Source: Guyanagaster necrorhizus (Eukaryota > Basidiomycota > Agaricomycetes > Agaricales > Physalacriaceae). Taken from it: DNA of 31,179 bases. Below are positions 1 through 11,033 of this stretch, one piece after another. The DNA lies in contig NW_025064925.1 of NCBI RefSeq assembly GCF_019112545.1, forward strand, positions 1-31,179, read 5' to 3'. Made by a program: the position numbers and the translations under genes. How positions within the stretch are numbered: position 1 is the first letter of the stretch; each line of letters starts with the position of its first letter. The notes under the pieces were generated by a model that saw nothing but the letters and a program-made list of their open reading frames with translations, did not search any database and was not told the origin of the DNA.

Positions 1-317
1 TTTGATCAATGTGATCAGAATTGCCGATCATATTTCGATCATAGTCTTTTTATTTTTAGCATGTCCTCTTGTAATAGTATTAGTGCATTTAGGGCCAAGT
101 GCTGGGACCTCACATGCAGCCTAACCCCTCTGGTATTAGTCTGTTACTAGGCCATGCACTCTGCTTATTGTTACTCCAGTTTATCATTATGATAGCGAGG
201 TTTCTGTGTGCTCTAGTCCTATTTTCTGTTACATGGTTACTGGCCTGGAATGCGGCCCATGTATTCGCAATTTTCACAATTTTACATGCCTGAACGAGGA
301 GAGGGCATGTCACCGCA
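1..317 (+). other. Retrotransposon internal leader (untranslated)
   Basis: This stretch lies before the first gag ATG at 318 and contains no ORF resembling a retroelement protein. It opens with four GATCA pentamers within 41 bases (starting at 4, 13, 26 and 37). It probably lies between the primer-binding site and gag. The 3' LTR end (ending CTAACA) does not recur here, so the 5' LTR must lie to the left of the window. Confidence 0.6.
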
Positions 318-1778
318 ATGGAATACGCATGGAAGGAGTATGGCCGACGGCATCCAGAGGATCTGCTCGCGCCGATACCATCGTACCAACCCCCCGACAA
401 GCTAACAATGCCGGCACCAATGCCGCACACTCCCCCCATACCACCAAGGCGGGCAGTATACACTGCCCCCTCACTCTGAAGCCGGGCCGATGACAGTCCG
501 TCAATCCGAAGCACGGCTTCACGACTCACCTGAACCAGAAATCGGCCAGCATGGCGGCCCGACAAGATTCAAAACCCCTGGACCAGCAGGGGAAGCCGAT
601 TGCTTGGAGGACAACCGCCTCCGGATCAAGCAGAGTCAAGCGGGAAGGACCCTATTAAAGATGACCCCAAGGCAGTCCGCCTCGGATTCACAGTACAGGA
701 TGGAGTCATCGTCCGAATCGTTGACCCTAGGGGGAGTCCAGTTGCTGACGACAACTCGCTACACTCCTTTCCGGGACCACCTGCTGAATGGAAACAACCA
801 CCGTTCGGGGACTGGCCCAATCTGATGGGCGCACTCCCGCTCAATGCTAACGTCCTCCAATGTCACCCCGATTTGCTCCGAAAGCCGCGCCCCTTTAAAG
901 GGGCCTCTGACGACATCGACCGATTTCTAGTAGACTGCGAGCAATACTTCGAAGTCTATATAGGATACATCGGTACCAACATGAACAAAGTCGCGTTTGC
1001 CACCTCATACCTGGAGGATAAGGCTAAGACGTGGTGGATCCTTATCTCCCCAAACTTCTGATCCGCCACTAGGGAACACTACCGATATCCCTCATGGCCG
1101 GTATTCAAGCGGATGCTGAATGACAAATTCATTGACCCCGCAGTCCAGGACGTGCACAAACAGAAGATCAAGGAGTATAAGATGGGAGATAAAGCGGCGA
1201 CAGATTACTTCGACGAGCTGGAATGGCTCGCCAAACTCGCAGGGATCAGAGAAGACACAGCAAATGACGGAAGAATGGTGGAAGCGCTGAAGCGAGGAGT
1301 CTCCTCCTCGTACCTCACGATGATTTCGGCCATGGGCGTCAAAATGTTGATGCCTGTGGGATACGACGAGTGGAAAGAACGAATCGTCGAGATGTACAAG
1401 GAGCGACAAAGGCAGAAAGCGGAGGCGACAACGCTACAGGAATACTCCAAAAAGTCAACTCTGCCAACCCTGAACAAGTCGGGGCAAACTGCCGGAAAAA
1501 CCCCAGGCTCCTCGACCACCATCCCATCTTACAGTGCGCAAAAAACCGGAACTGGCACAACATACACCGAAACCAGAAAACCGATGGACATCGACCGCAT
1601 GAAGAAGGAAGGGAAATGCTTTAACTGCAGGCAGAAGGGACACATGGCGAAAGACTGCCCGAAGAAGAAGAGAACCTGAGAAGACATATGAGCACAGATT
1701 GCTGAACTCCAAAAGGAAGAAGAAGATCGAGGAAAGGAAACCAAGATCGAGGAAGTAAAAGGCGAGGCCAGTCAGTGA
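318..1778 (+). pseudogene. gag: Gag of Ty3/gypsy element, interrupted by TGA codons
   Basis: The capsid/nucleocapsid precursor packages element RNA in cytoplasmic particles. I place the start at ATG 318 because frame 3 is collinear from there: a proline-rich N-terminus, then a retrotransposon-gag region (FLVDCEQYF near 930, ATSYLEDKAKTWW near 1002) and a CX2CX4HX4C zinc knuckle at 1617-1658 (C-FN-C-RQKG-H-MAKD-C) before a Lys-rich tail. In-frame TGA codons lie at 477, 531, 1059, 1677 and 1689; the natural end is TGA at 1776. Each internal stop fits an arginine CGA changed to TGA. No indel was found, so the decay looks recent and purely transitional. Pol follows in frame 2, overlapping the last codons. 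Confidence 0.85.
1617..1658 (+). other. CCHC zinc knuckle of Gag
   Basis: The spacing is exactly CX2CX4HX4C, followed by PKKKR. This is the nucleic-acid-binding nucleocapsid motif of retroelement Gag proteins. All four metal ligands are intact although the surrounding reading frame has TGA stops. Confidence 0.93.
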
Positions 1779-4700
1779 GCGATTCCACTAGACTGGCCAA
1801 GAAACTTGATGGTGTGTTAGCAACAGCTGCTAGTCGGACTGATAGTACCTCTGTAGCCACATCTATGTCTACTACGCATTCGAATATACCCAGAACATTC
1901 GTAAAACACACCATTGAATCGCAAGGAAAAACTCAAACGCCCACGGGCTGAACAGGGACAGAGAGTCCCACCACATGGCTCAAACCATTCGACACCGAGT
2001 GGACATGGAGGGCCATCAAGGATGCCAAAGATGAAGCAGCGGCAAAAGCTGTGCTTCAAAATTGGATTCACCGGACAAGGGCCGAAGAAGTGGTAGACGA
2101 ACTAATTGAAGGGATCAGGAAGGCTGAGTGCTGTTGCGCCCTCGAGTGGCTAGACGAACTCCATGGACCAAAGAAATACATCCGACGAACCAAGACTCCT
2201 GGACGAGATCTAACCACCAAAGGACAAATCGAAGTGCTAACCTCCCGGGCCACATACCAAGTGACTGCCCTAATCGACAGTGGCTGTACAGGGAGCTCAA
2301 TTAATCGAGCTTTCGTTGACAAGCATCAGCTCCTGACCAGGGTAACAGCGGCCCCGATACCAGTATACAATGCCGACGGGACAAAAAATCAGGCTGGTTC
2401 CATCACGGAGTTCGTCGAACTCAGGTTAACCATCGGGGATCACTCTGAACGAATCGACTTGGCAGTGACAGATCTCGGAATGAAAGAGCTCTTCCTCAGT
2501 CATGATTGGTTGATCTGCCATAACCCGCTGATCAATTGAAAGACCGGTCGAATCACCTTTGCCAGGTGCAGATGCAGGAAGATCCCATTCGAACTACCGG
2601 ATGAAGACCCTGAGGACCGGTGGGATGAGGAGATGGAAGATGGGGAGACCATACTCGCAGTAGATCTCCAGAAGGAGATCCACATATGAGCCATTCATCA
2701 TGCGAATGACTTGGCCACTAAAGCGAACCAAGGGAAGGACGAAAAGACATTCGAAGAGATGGTACCCGAATGGGCAAGGGACTACAAAGATCTCTTTGAA
2801 AAAGAGAGCTTTGACGAGCTGCCAGCTCCAAAGCCCTGGGATCATGCAATCGAACTAATCCCTAACGCCAGCGCCAACTTAGATTGCAAAACCTACCCAC
2901 TCAGCCATCACGAACAGCAGGAGCTTGACAAGTTCCTGGACGAAAATCTATCGAGCAGCAGGATTCGCCCCTCGAAATCCCCCATGGCATCTCCCTTCTT
3001 CTTCATCAAAAAGAAGGATGGAAAACTCCGACTGGTCCAAGACTATCGGAAACTTAACAAGATGACCATCAAAAACTGGTATCCGTTACCCCTGATCTCG
3101 GAATTAATGGACAAGCTATGTGGCGCCAAGTACTACACCAAGCTTGACGTACAATGGGGATATAATAACGTCTGAATCAAGGAAGGAGACGAGTGGAAGG
3201 CTGCATTTCATACCAACCGGGGACTATTCGAACCAACAGTGATGTTCTTCAGGCTTACAAATTCCCCAGCTACCTTCCAATGGATGATGAACAATATCTT
3301 TAAAGATCTCATCTCCACCGGGAAGGTAACAATCTACCTCGATGACATTCTGATCATGTCCAAGACGAAAGGGGAACATCGTGACCTAGTACGGAAGGTA
3401 CTATCCCTGATGAGGAAGCACAAACTATTCCTCAAGGCAGAGAAGTGCGAGTTCGAGGTACTAGAGACAGAATACCTCGGAGTAATCATCAGCGAAGGGA
3501 GCATCCAGATGGACCTGGTAAAAGTAGCAGGGGTCACCGAGTGGCCGGAACCCAACAAGAAAAAAGAATTACAGTCATTCCTTGGGTTCACAAACTTTTA
3601 CCGGTGATTCATTCATGACTACAGCAAAATCGTCCACCCAATGACACAGCTAACGGGCAACGCATCCTGGAATTGGGGGCCCTCTCAACAAAACGCCTTT
3701 AATGACCTCAAAAGACGACTGGTGGAAGACGTTGTATTGGCCATCCCAACCCATGAAGGAAAGTTCAGAGTAGAGGCCGATTCGAGCGAGGGGGCAATAG
3801 GAGCCATCCTCTCCCAGGAGCAGGATGGGAAATGGCGACCCATAGCTTTCCTCTCCAAAGCCTTAACCGTCACGGAACGAAACTATGAGATTTACGACAA
3901 AGAATTACTCGCCATCATGCTTGCCCTGGAAGAATGGCGGCATTATCTTATCGGGGCTGAAGAAATATTTGAGGTCTGGACAGACCACCAAAATCTACGA
4001 TATTTCCGACAGCCACAGAAACTCAATCAACGACAAGCTCATTGGGTAACAGAGCTCAGCCAATACCAGTACACCCTACACCATAAAGCAGGGACGGCAA
4101 ACAAGAAAGCCGACTTGCTGAGCCGGCGATCAGATCACGATCAGGGGCAAACTGATAACGAAGGAGTAACACTGTTGAGGCCGGAACACTTCCGAGCCAT
4201 GATAATGCCAACAGAGGAGGAGATACACGAACGGATCAAAAGCGCGACAAGAGATAGCCACAAGTGGGATCAACGGGTGGCCCCTTCGCTCAACCACGAA
4301 CGAGGAATGACAAAAGAAGGAGGTCTAATCCGCTACGATGGACGTATCTACATCCCCCAAGACCAACAACTGCATGGCGAAATCATCGCCACCTGCCACG
4401 ACCACATAACGGCGGGACACCCAGGCATTGCCAAAACCAAAGAACTTGTCCTATGGGAATATTGGTGGCCGAAAATGGGAAATGATGTAGCGACATACGT
4501 AAAAGCTTGTGAGGCCTGCCAGCGAGGGAAGTCCTCCACACAAGCCCGAGCAGCACCGCTACACCCTAATGAAATACCCTCCTCCCCATGGACACATATC
4601 TCCGTCGACATGATCACCAGCCTATCCGAGTGTAACGGGTACGATGCAATCCTGATTATTGTAGACCGATTCTCCAAGGCAATCATCCCAATTCCATGTT

Positions 4701-5665
4701 CCACGGAATTAAACTCTGAGGGATGGGCCAAGATCCTATGAGATGAAGTATATGCCAAGCACGGAATGCCCCAAGTCATCATTTCAGACAGGGGTCCCCA
4801 ATTTGTTTCAAAATTCATTACAGACTTATACCGCATTCTCAACATCAAACAAAACGCGTCCACAGCCTATCACCCTCAAACCGATGGGCAAACGGAGCAC
4901 ATGAACCAAGAAGTCGAAAAGTATTTACGACTCTTCATCAATTACCGGCAGGATGATTGGACCGAATGGCTTGCGCTTGCAGCCTTCCAACATAACAACC
5001 GTATACACTCTGCTACGGGAAAAACCCCATTTTTCATAAACCATGGTCATCACCTGCACGTGACTCAAACAAATCATCTCCGGACGACTACACCAGCATC
5101 ATCTAATTTTGCAGCAGATATGGACCGAATTCATAATGAGACAAAAACAGCTCTCGAAAAAGCGGCAGCAACAATGAAAAAGAATTACGATAAACATCAG
5201 CGCCAGAGCCATGTATACCAACCAAACGACAAAGTATGGTTGGATACCACAAACCTGCACTTGCCACGTCCCAAAAAGAAACTCGATGACAAGCGCACAG
5301 GCCCTTTCACGATCATAAAAATCGTCAGACCAAGCACATACAAATTGCGCCTGCCACAAATGTGGAAGATTCACGATGTCTTCAACGAAACACTATTAAC
5401 CCCATACATCGCGCCAGCATTCCCAAACCAACAACGACCGCCTCCCCCACCACCGGACTTGATTGACGATGAGGAACACTTTGAAATTGATCAAGTCCTA
5501 GACCATAAACTCTGATGGGTCAAGGCAAAAGGAGGCGGCATGACAACCACGGTGGACTACCTGGTCAGCTGGAAGGGGTATGGTCCAGAATCTAATCAGT
5601 GGGTCAACGAGAAATATATGAATGTGGATACAGCCATACACGACTATGAATTATCCCTTAATTAA
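1775..5665 (+). pseudogene. pol: Pol polyprotein (PR-RT-RNase H-IN-chromodomain) with seven in-frame TGA codons
   Basis: The single frame-2 region encodes, in order: an aspartic protease (D-S-G at 2276-2284); reverse transcriptase (VQDYRKLN near 3035, Y-L-D-D at 3335-3346); RNase H (VEADSSEGAIGA near 3770, WTDHQNLRYF near 3979); integrase with an HHCC zinc region (HDHITAGHPG, CEACQRGK, 4400-4530), catalytic Asp 4607, Asp 4787 and Glu 4895, and a GPF-type C-terminal segment near 5300; then a chromodomain (YLVSWKGYGPESNQW) near 5560. TGA codons interrupt it at 1949, 2537, 2687, 3173, 3605, 4739 and 5513; the natural stop is TAA 5663. No frameshift was found. Likely missense changes accompany the stops, for example FFRLTN where FFGLTN is usual. 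It can act only if TGA is read through or proteins come from another copy. Confidence 0.93.
5516..5665 (+). other. C-terminal chromodomain of integrase
   Basis: Directly after the TGA at 5513 the frame continues with VDYLVSWKGYGPES and WVNEKY, the core of a chromodomain. In chromoviruses this module guides integration to modified histones, often H3K9-methylated heterochromatin. It assigns the element to the chromovirus branch and could explain its place beside CpG-depleted repeat DNA. It is separated from integrase by one TGA. Confidence 0.82.
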
Positions 5666-5688
5666 ACCATCGGGACGATGGTCTTAAC

Positions 5689-5695
5689 GAGGGGG
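5689..5695 (+). promoter_or_regulatory. Polypurine tract before the 3' LTR
   Basis: GAGGGGG followed by TAA lies directly before the TG that opens the LTR at 5699. This is the expected site and composition for the plus-strand primer of reverse transcription. Confidence 0.75.
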
Positions 5696-5698
5696 TAA

Positions 5699-6122
5699 TG
5701 TTACGATTTTCCCATTTCTTTTTCTTTTTCTACTCCTATTCACACTTAGTCATAGCACGAGACCATGGGAAAGGCTTAGTAAGCACAGCTGAGCTGCCTA
5801 GATACAATGATGCTCGACGATGCACAATTACCTTGTTATGTACAACAACGATGCTCAAGGACAACAGGCACCATGGACACAAGTCAACACAATAAGTAGT
5901 CGTAATATTAGCATTACCTGTACAGTATTTAAGACCGACAGCTCTCGCTGGTATACCCCAGCTTCGAGCTAAAGTTTATAACATACCATCCTACCTCAAG
6001 TCTATATCAGACCTTGTATCACACCGCACGGGTATACTCTAGTGAACTCAGGTGATTTCTCGAAGTGCAAAGGAACGCCTGCTTATCACGTGTATCTGTC
6101 CATGTGACGCTTGGGCCTAACA
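5699..6122 (+). repeat. 3' LTR
   Basis: The 424-bp block starts TGTTA just after the polypurine tract and ends TAACA, giving the short terminal inverted repeat usual for LTRs. A TATA-like TATTTAAG at 5926-5933 followed by a pyrimidine-rich stretch could be the U3/R boundary. No coding potential was seen. The 5' LTR is outside the window, so age from LTR divergence cannot be estimated. The target-site duplication cannot be confirmed; the first flanking bases are GTCAA. Confidence 0.85.
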
Positions 6123-8640
6123 GTCAACATCAAATGAAGACATTAAACAATCAATTTTGATGGTAGATCTAGACTATCAATATTTATAGACATGAAAAGT
6201 TTTAGAAAGAGTCAGGGGAAGGTTTGGGGCAGATCCTATTGTGAGAAATGTGGGATGAGCATGGTGATGAGCAAAGTATTCACTAATTGAAGAGTCATGT
6301 GACTAGCTGATGAGAGTGATATAACATCCTGTCACATAGTAGGACATGGACTTTAATACATATTGACTGATGGTTTGGATTCATCCTTTAAATATTAGAT
6401 CATACAGAGTCCTTGAAAAACTTCATGCAATGCACTGAAGACAAGTCTGCATATGCAAAACTAGAAATGCATCAGTGTCAAAGACACTGATCATACCTAC
6501 ATCTAAGACAATATACACAAACCCTCAAGTTCATGAGGGTATTCTAATGTGATGAAAGTAGAAGAAACCAATAAAACTAAACTCTCAATATCTCAGTACA
6601 TGACAAGCAATAGCACTTATATAGTATCTCTATTTCTCTAAGTCCAAAGGCTAGTAAGAGCAAATACATGCAAATACCAGATATTGATATAACTGGTGTA
6701 TAACCAGAGCATATCAGTCTTTTTCAAACAAGAGGAGGCAAGATATGTCACTGAGCATAAAGGCAAATGTGTTATACAGAATACATGGCTCTGGAGTACA
6801 GGCCATCTATATTTTAGCATCTTGTCTCCAATTTGTCTAGCATAACCTGTTGTGGTGCAGTTTGTTTATCTTCTATCATTGAGTATGCTATCTAGGTGCA
6901 TATATGTTGTACTTTCAATACAGATCAACCAGCTGTTGATTGAAAATCATCTCATTCAGATTTGTAGTGCCTTTATGGTTGGCAATCTCTTGGTATCTTG
7001 TTCAGCATGTGAACATGCTTTGACTTACTCATATTGGACTGACATTGTGTATGATTCAGCAAGAGAAAGAAACTGTTCATCATTTATTATTCATAAATTT
7101 TCTAATATTCTACTGCAGTTGTTAATCTTTCTCTTTCAGCAAAATCAGACTTGTTCACATTTACTATGCTTGTGGGTAATGGATTTGCCATTCCATGCCA
7201 GCATAGCCATCATGATCAGGATCTACAAGTGTATTTATCTGCATAAATAGCAACAAGAACTGGCATTCAACTAGGAAGGAGAATTAAAATACATATTAAT
7301 GTCAGAAAGCACAATAAAGAGTATATTTTAGGATAGTAGAAGCATAAAGACAGCAAATGAAGATAACTATAGCAAGCCCTGGAATAAAAATATTGATAGC
7401 AAGCAAATGGCATAAGCTAAATAGTCCATCTAATGGTAACATTGAGGTAGTGAGATGAATAGAAAGAAAATACAGCTTAGCATCAAAAAGTTCAAGCCAT
7501 AAGTTCACAGTAAAGACCAACTTCCAGGTGCCACTCAAGTGCCCACTTCACCACCTCAACCCTGCTCCCTCCTCTTAGAGACAAACCAGAGTTGGCTGTA
7601 CCATTAGAGAGAATCTCACACTGCAATATTGTCCCAATGAAGCCAAAATGGATGTATGCAATGTTCTAGCTCCCAGGTTCAAGGTGTATGAGTATAGATG
7701 CTACTTATTGATAGATAGATGATGAAGCAGCACTGGAAGAAAGAGAAGAGAGCTGATATGAGAGAGTAATGAGTTGATAAGGTGGGGGCAGTGGCAGAGA
7801 AAACTGGCTGTTGGTGGAAGAGCTGCCACCAATGGTAGATGGGCTCAGCACTGGTGATGGGAATTGTTAAATGTGTTTGATTCTGCAGGTGCTGTATGCT
7901 GTTATGTGGAGTGAAGAATAAGCTTGGGGTTGTTGTGGAGCACAATACCACTGTGGGCAGGGACAAGAAGGATCATGTGGGCATTCCAGTTCACCTTTAG
8001 AGCGTGTTGAAGCTGAAGTGATGAATGATATGAGCAGTGTCAATGTTCATAGTGGAGGAGCCTGGAGAGGAGTGGAAACCTGCCAGTTGACAGTGGGAGA
8101 GAGAATATGTCATTGGGCAGAGTAAGTGGTGCCAGCAAAGAATGCAAAACATCCTCAGGTCCCTTGGTGATTTCACAACCTGACTTGGGTAGGTCAGTTT
8201 TCCAGTGGCTACTGCTCTGTATTTTTTTATATGGGTGTTTGATTCATCTGTGCTCAGCAAGTTTGGTGGTATCAATGAAACATTGATATCTCAGTCTATA
8301 GTCAAAGCACATAAGGTGCTTGACTTTGGGGCTGAGATATCAGTGGTAAGTACAGCTATTATGGAAAAGGGAGCATTGGATGACTCACTGCTTGGCCTGA
8401 ATGTCAGCTTTTAGGTTACTGAGCTACCCACTTGTACTCCTCCTGCTTTATTGTGTGATTGGACAAGCTGGAGCTACCTTCCGGAGTGTAGTGCTTACCC
8501 TGATCAGGGAATGAAAGTTAGTTGTGGAAGTAGATTGCTATTGTGATGACCAAGAGCAGGCTGTTGGAGTGGCAACCTGACTCAGTGATTAGACAAGGAT
8601 ATTTTTTGTTGGAAACCTCGTCAGAGAAGGAGGAAAGAAC
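6123..8640. other. AT-rich, nearly CpG-free intergenic or ancient repeat DNA
   Basis: The stretch has long low-GC runs and only isolated CG dinucleotides (the clearest at about 8004 and 8480), unlike everything to its right up to about 29.5 kb. The longest open frames (132 aa at 6852-7250, 95 aa on the minus strand at 7679-7966) are low-complexity and resemble no family I know. The likely reading is old methylated repeat sequence in which CpG has decayed to TpG and CpA. I see no gene in it. Confidence 0.6.
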
Positions 8641-9911
8641 TAAAAGATTACTGACTGTATTTCTAAAGCCTCGCCTGTGAGACGAGTCTTTTTTTGCTGC
8701 TGGATGTCGTGCCGCCTTGTCATTTTCACCTTGCATCCAGAGTACGTGCAGGGATCGATCTGTGGGTTCTTGGCTTGAAGGCGCTGGAATAAAATAAATG
8801 TACGTAAATAAATAGGCGTAACAGTGAAAATAAATTGTCTGACCGTCATAGAAGGGATCCAGAAGCGAACATAGGTGGGGGAAAACAACAGAGGGTCTTC
8901 TTGCAACGATGCAAGTTGAAGAAAGACTTTAAACTTTGTAACCTGTGAACCAGTTCTGGATCGAGATTTTCAGCCACGTTCTCTCGCGGAAAGATGCCGC
9001 AACGGCTCATTGCACGATAATCAAGATGAGAGCCAGACAGAACTCGTCAGGAACAAGGTCCGGCGTTGTCTTTGTTCTGTGAGCGGACACGGGTACTGAT
9101 GAACCTGCATCTCCATAAATGTATAGCACTATGTTTTTCCCATTCCTCTAGCCTGGTTTTTGACCTATGGACTCCGATACTTATGACGGCAGGCAGAACG
9201 AAACCCACTACGGGACGCGAAATAGGGAAAACTCAGGAGTATGAATGAAAAGAATGTACCTGGGTCGGTAATATAAATAAGTAAAACGTCGGCTCAGAAC
9301 GTGTCTAGTTCAACAGAAACTTAGAAAGGTAGTGATGCTCAAGGGAAGCCAAGGAACGGCGTGCAACAAGATTTGATGGTGTCCCGAAATGGCAAGGCTC
9401 TGGGCTCGCCCTCTTACCACCACCTACCCGCACCTTTACGCGTTGTTACCACCTATTCGACCACATCCAAGCTATCATAGGTGCATAATCATAGCAGGAA
9501 TATTTTAATACGGCTGGCTCGACTGTCGTCGCGGCGCAGACGACCAATTGGCCCAACGACGAATTCACCTTCGAGTTTAATTTTCGTGGATACGGTTGTA
9601 TGCGTCTTCTTGGGCAACCTAGGATGACTTCTGAAGAATGCTGGTGTGCCATGCTCGCAGTTTTGCTTGATGCTAGCTGACCCTTTGCTTCTCAGAAACG
9701 CCGTTCAGAGGTCGAGACTGGCGAGCAATTTATGCGCCATGAGCGTCATGCTCATTGAGCAGTATGTTCAAACTCGGTCTAGACCGATTCTTCTGCTGGA
9801 AAGAACTGAACAGTATCCCATTGGCATTATCGAAGTCAACGCTGTTATCATCTCTGAAGTTACGCTCGATTCTTGAAGGACAAAGAGAGATCACGGTCGG
9901 AGAAGAAGTAG
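8640..9911. other. Region with weak exon-like pieces, no recognised gene
   Basis: CpG returns here. On the minus strand an exon-like piece at about 8728-8784 is bounded by an acceptor-like TTATTCCAG and a donor-like GTGAAAATG and would encode RLQAKNPQIDPCTYSGCK. A preceding minus-strand frame (near 8830-8906) reads EDPLLFSPTYVRFWIPSM. A minus-strand 68-aa frame lies at 9446-9652. On the plus strand an acceptor-like GCTAGCTGAC...TTCTCAG precedes 9696. None adds up to a protein I recognise. A small multi-exon gene is possible. Confidence 0.25.
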
Positions 9912-10320
9912 CAGAGAGCCTTGGTATCTTCGCCACGTTCGTCACTGTTGCATCCTCACCCAGAACGGTGTACGCTCATCATCCTGACGCGTATACTCAC
10001 GGCTTATGATCTCTCTCACCAGTCCGATGTGCAGACCACCTCGGTTCTTTGGTATGAGCGCCGTCGCGCCTCTTCGAAGCTTCTATGACCTCCGTGATTC
10101 TCGGTGACTAATTTATGATACCAGGAGTAGTGAGTGAGCGTTATTTCTTTCCTGTCGTGGGGTCATGCTAATGCTTACCTACAGCCCTTGTCGCTGAAGA
10201 CGAAATTTTGCCTACAGTAGTCGGACCAACAGCATGTCTCGCTTCCACTGCCAAAAACCCGTCAAGATTTAAAGCCCAGTACAGTTCTACAATACTACGA
10301 GCAGATGAAGACCCTGACTA
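9912..10320 (+). repeat. Diverged duplicated segment, copy 1
   Basis: About 400 bases match 23032-23433 in the same orientation with scattered substitutions and small indels. Shared landmarks include ACCCAGAACG, TCTCTCACCAGTC, TTCGAAGCTTC, ATGATACCAGGAGT, an intron-like end (GCTAATGCTT..CTACAG), ACCAACAGC and ATGAAGACCCTG. In this copy the part after the intron-like acceptor reads openly into PSRFKAQYSSTILRADEDP. It looks like a duplicated piece of a gene, intron included. The family is not recognised. Confidence 0.75.
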
Positions 10321-10724
10321 TTATCCATTATCGCCCAGCTCAACACTTCCCCAATTTCTCTGTCCCCTTCACAGGCCATGGTGATTTCTACCGCGGGCAC
10401 AAAATCTTAAACCTTATTCGCGATGGTACCGACACTTGTCTTACCTCTTGGGAGGTTTTATGTTAGCGTGCTATTATGAACGAGTGAGATGCTTGAAAGG
10501 GCGTGATGCGACAAGGGCCGGACTCCTGGGAATGCCTCCAGACATTTTTGACGCATTGGCACGAGCCAAGGCTTGTTAATATGGTGCTGCAGATAGCACG
10601 CGTAAGGATGAGCAGAGTCTTCATAGCGGAAGCAAAGGCGACGGCGATTGATCGGGAAAGTACCCCCGCGGAGCCTGAACGTGTTGGTGTGTCGATCCTG
10701 TTTTCCATCTATCAAAGTGACTAA
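10305..10724 (+). pseudogene. Decayed coding block of unknown family
   Basis: One frame runs from ATG 10305 to a stop at 10722-10724 with three internal stops: TAG 10464, TGA 10485 and TGA 10494. All three are explained by C-to-T changes (CAG or CGA originals). The translated text is of protein-like complexity (PFTGHGDFYRGHKIL, then MRQGPDSWECLQTF). It begins at the ATGAAGACCCTG shared with the second copy of the duplicated segment at 23422. I do not recognise the family. The coherent frame and stop type argue for a former exon, but chance is not excluded. Confidence 0.4.
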
Positions 10725-11033
10725 TTGGTTGCTTAATGATACCGAAACTGAACCGTTATCAACCTTTGCGGGGGACTAATGGCGCTCTTGTGAAACAATC
10801 GCTCTGTCAGCGTTTCAGGATGAATTGATGTAGTCAGCGATCGCCCTGGCAATGGCACATCACCATTTGGAGAGGGCGCTAATGGATGACGAGGAAGAAC
10901 TGGCCTTGACTATGATCCGCCATCCCTTGGCTTGCCACTACGTCTTGCCATAGTCTTTGCGAAAGTGGGTACAGCTATTAGCCTTTAAGCTATCATTCTT
11001 GCTGATCTCCTCTGGCTGCAGGAGAATTTCCAA

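Larger units (their letters stand above)
1..6122 (+). mobile_element. Ty3/gypsy chromovirus-type LTR retrotransposon, 5' end outside window
   Basis: The order gag (zinc knuckle), protease, reverse transcriptase, RNase H, integrase, chromodomain, polypurine tract and 3' LTR is visible on the plus strand, which is the Ty3/gypsy chromovirus plan. The 5' LTR and primer-binding site are not in the window; bases 1-317 look like internal leader. Gag is in frame 3 and pol in frame 2. I found no internal indel in either, but both carry in-frame TGA codons, so this copy cannot make a full polyprotein as read. No other copy of the LTR was noticed in the window. Element class is certain; the family name within chromoviruses is not resolved. 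Confidence 0.95.

Noticed and set aside
1..60. Possible 5' LTR end at the window start
   Set aside because: The sequence does not match the 3' LTR end (CTAACA) and no primer-binding site is visible, so the 5' LTR is taken to lie outside.
110..565. 151-aa minus-strand frame over the retrotransposon leader and gag start
   Set aside because: It overlaps the collinear gag frame on the plus strand and has no recognisable motif; it is a shadow frame.
318..5665. TGA as a reassigned sense codon
   Set aside because: Host genes here end with ordinary stops including TGA, and the pattern is explained by CpG deamination.
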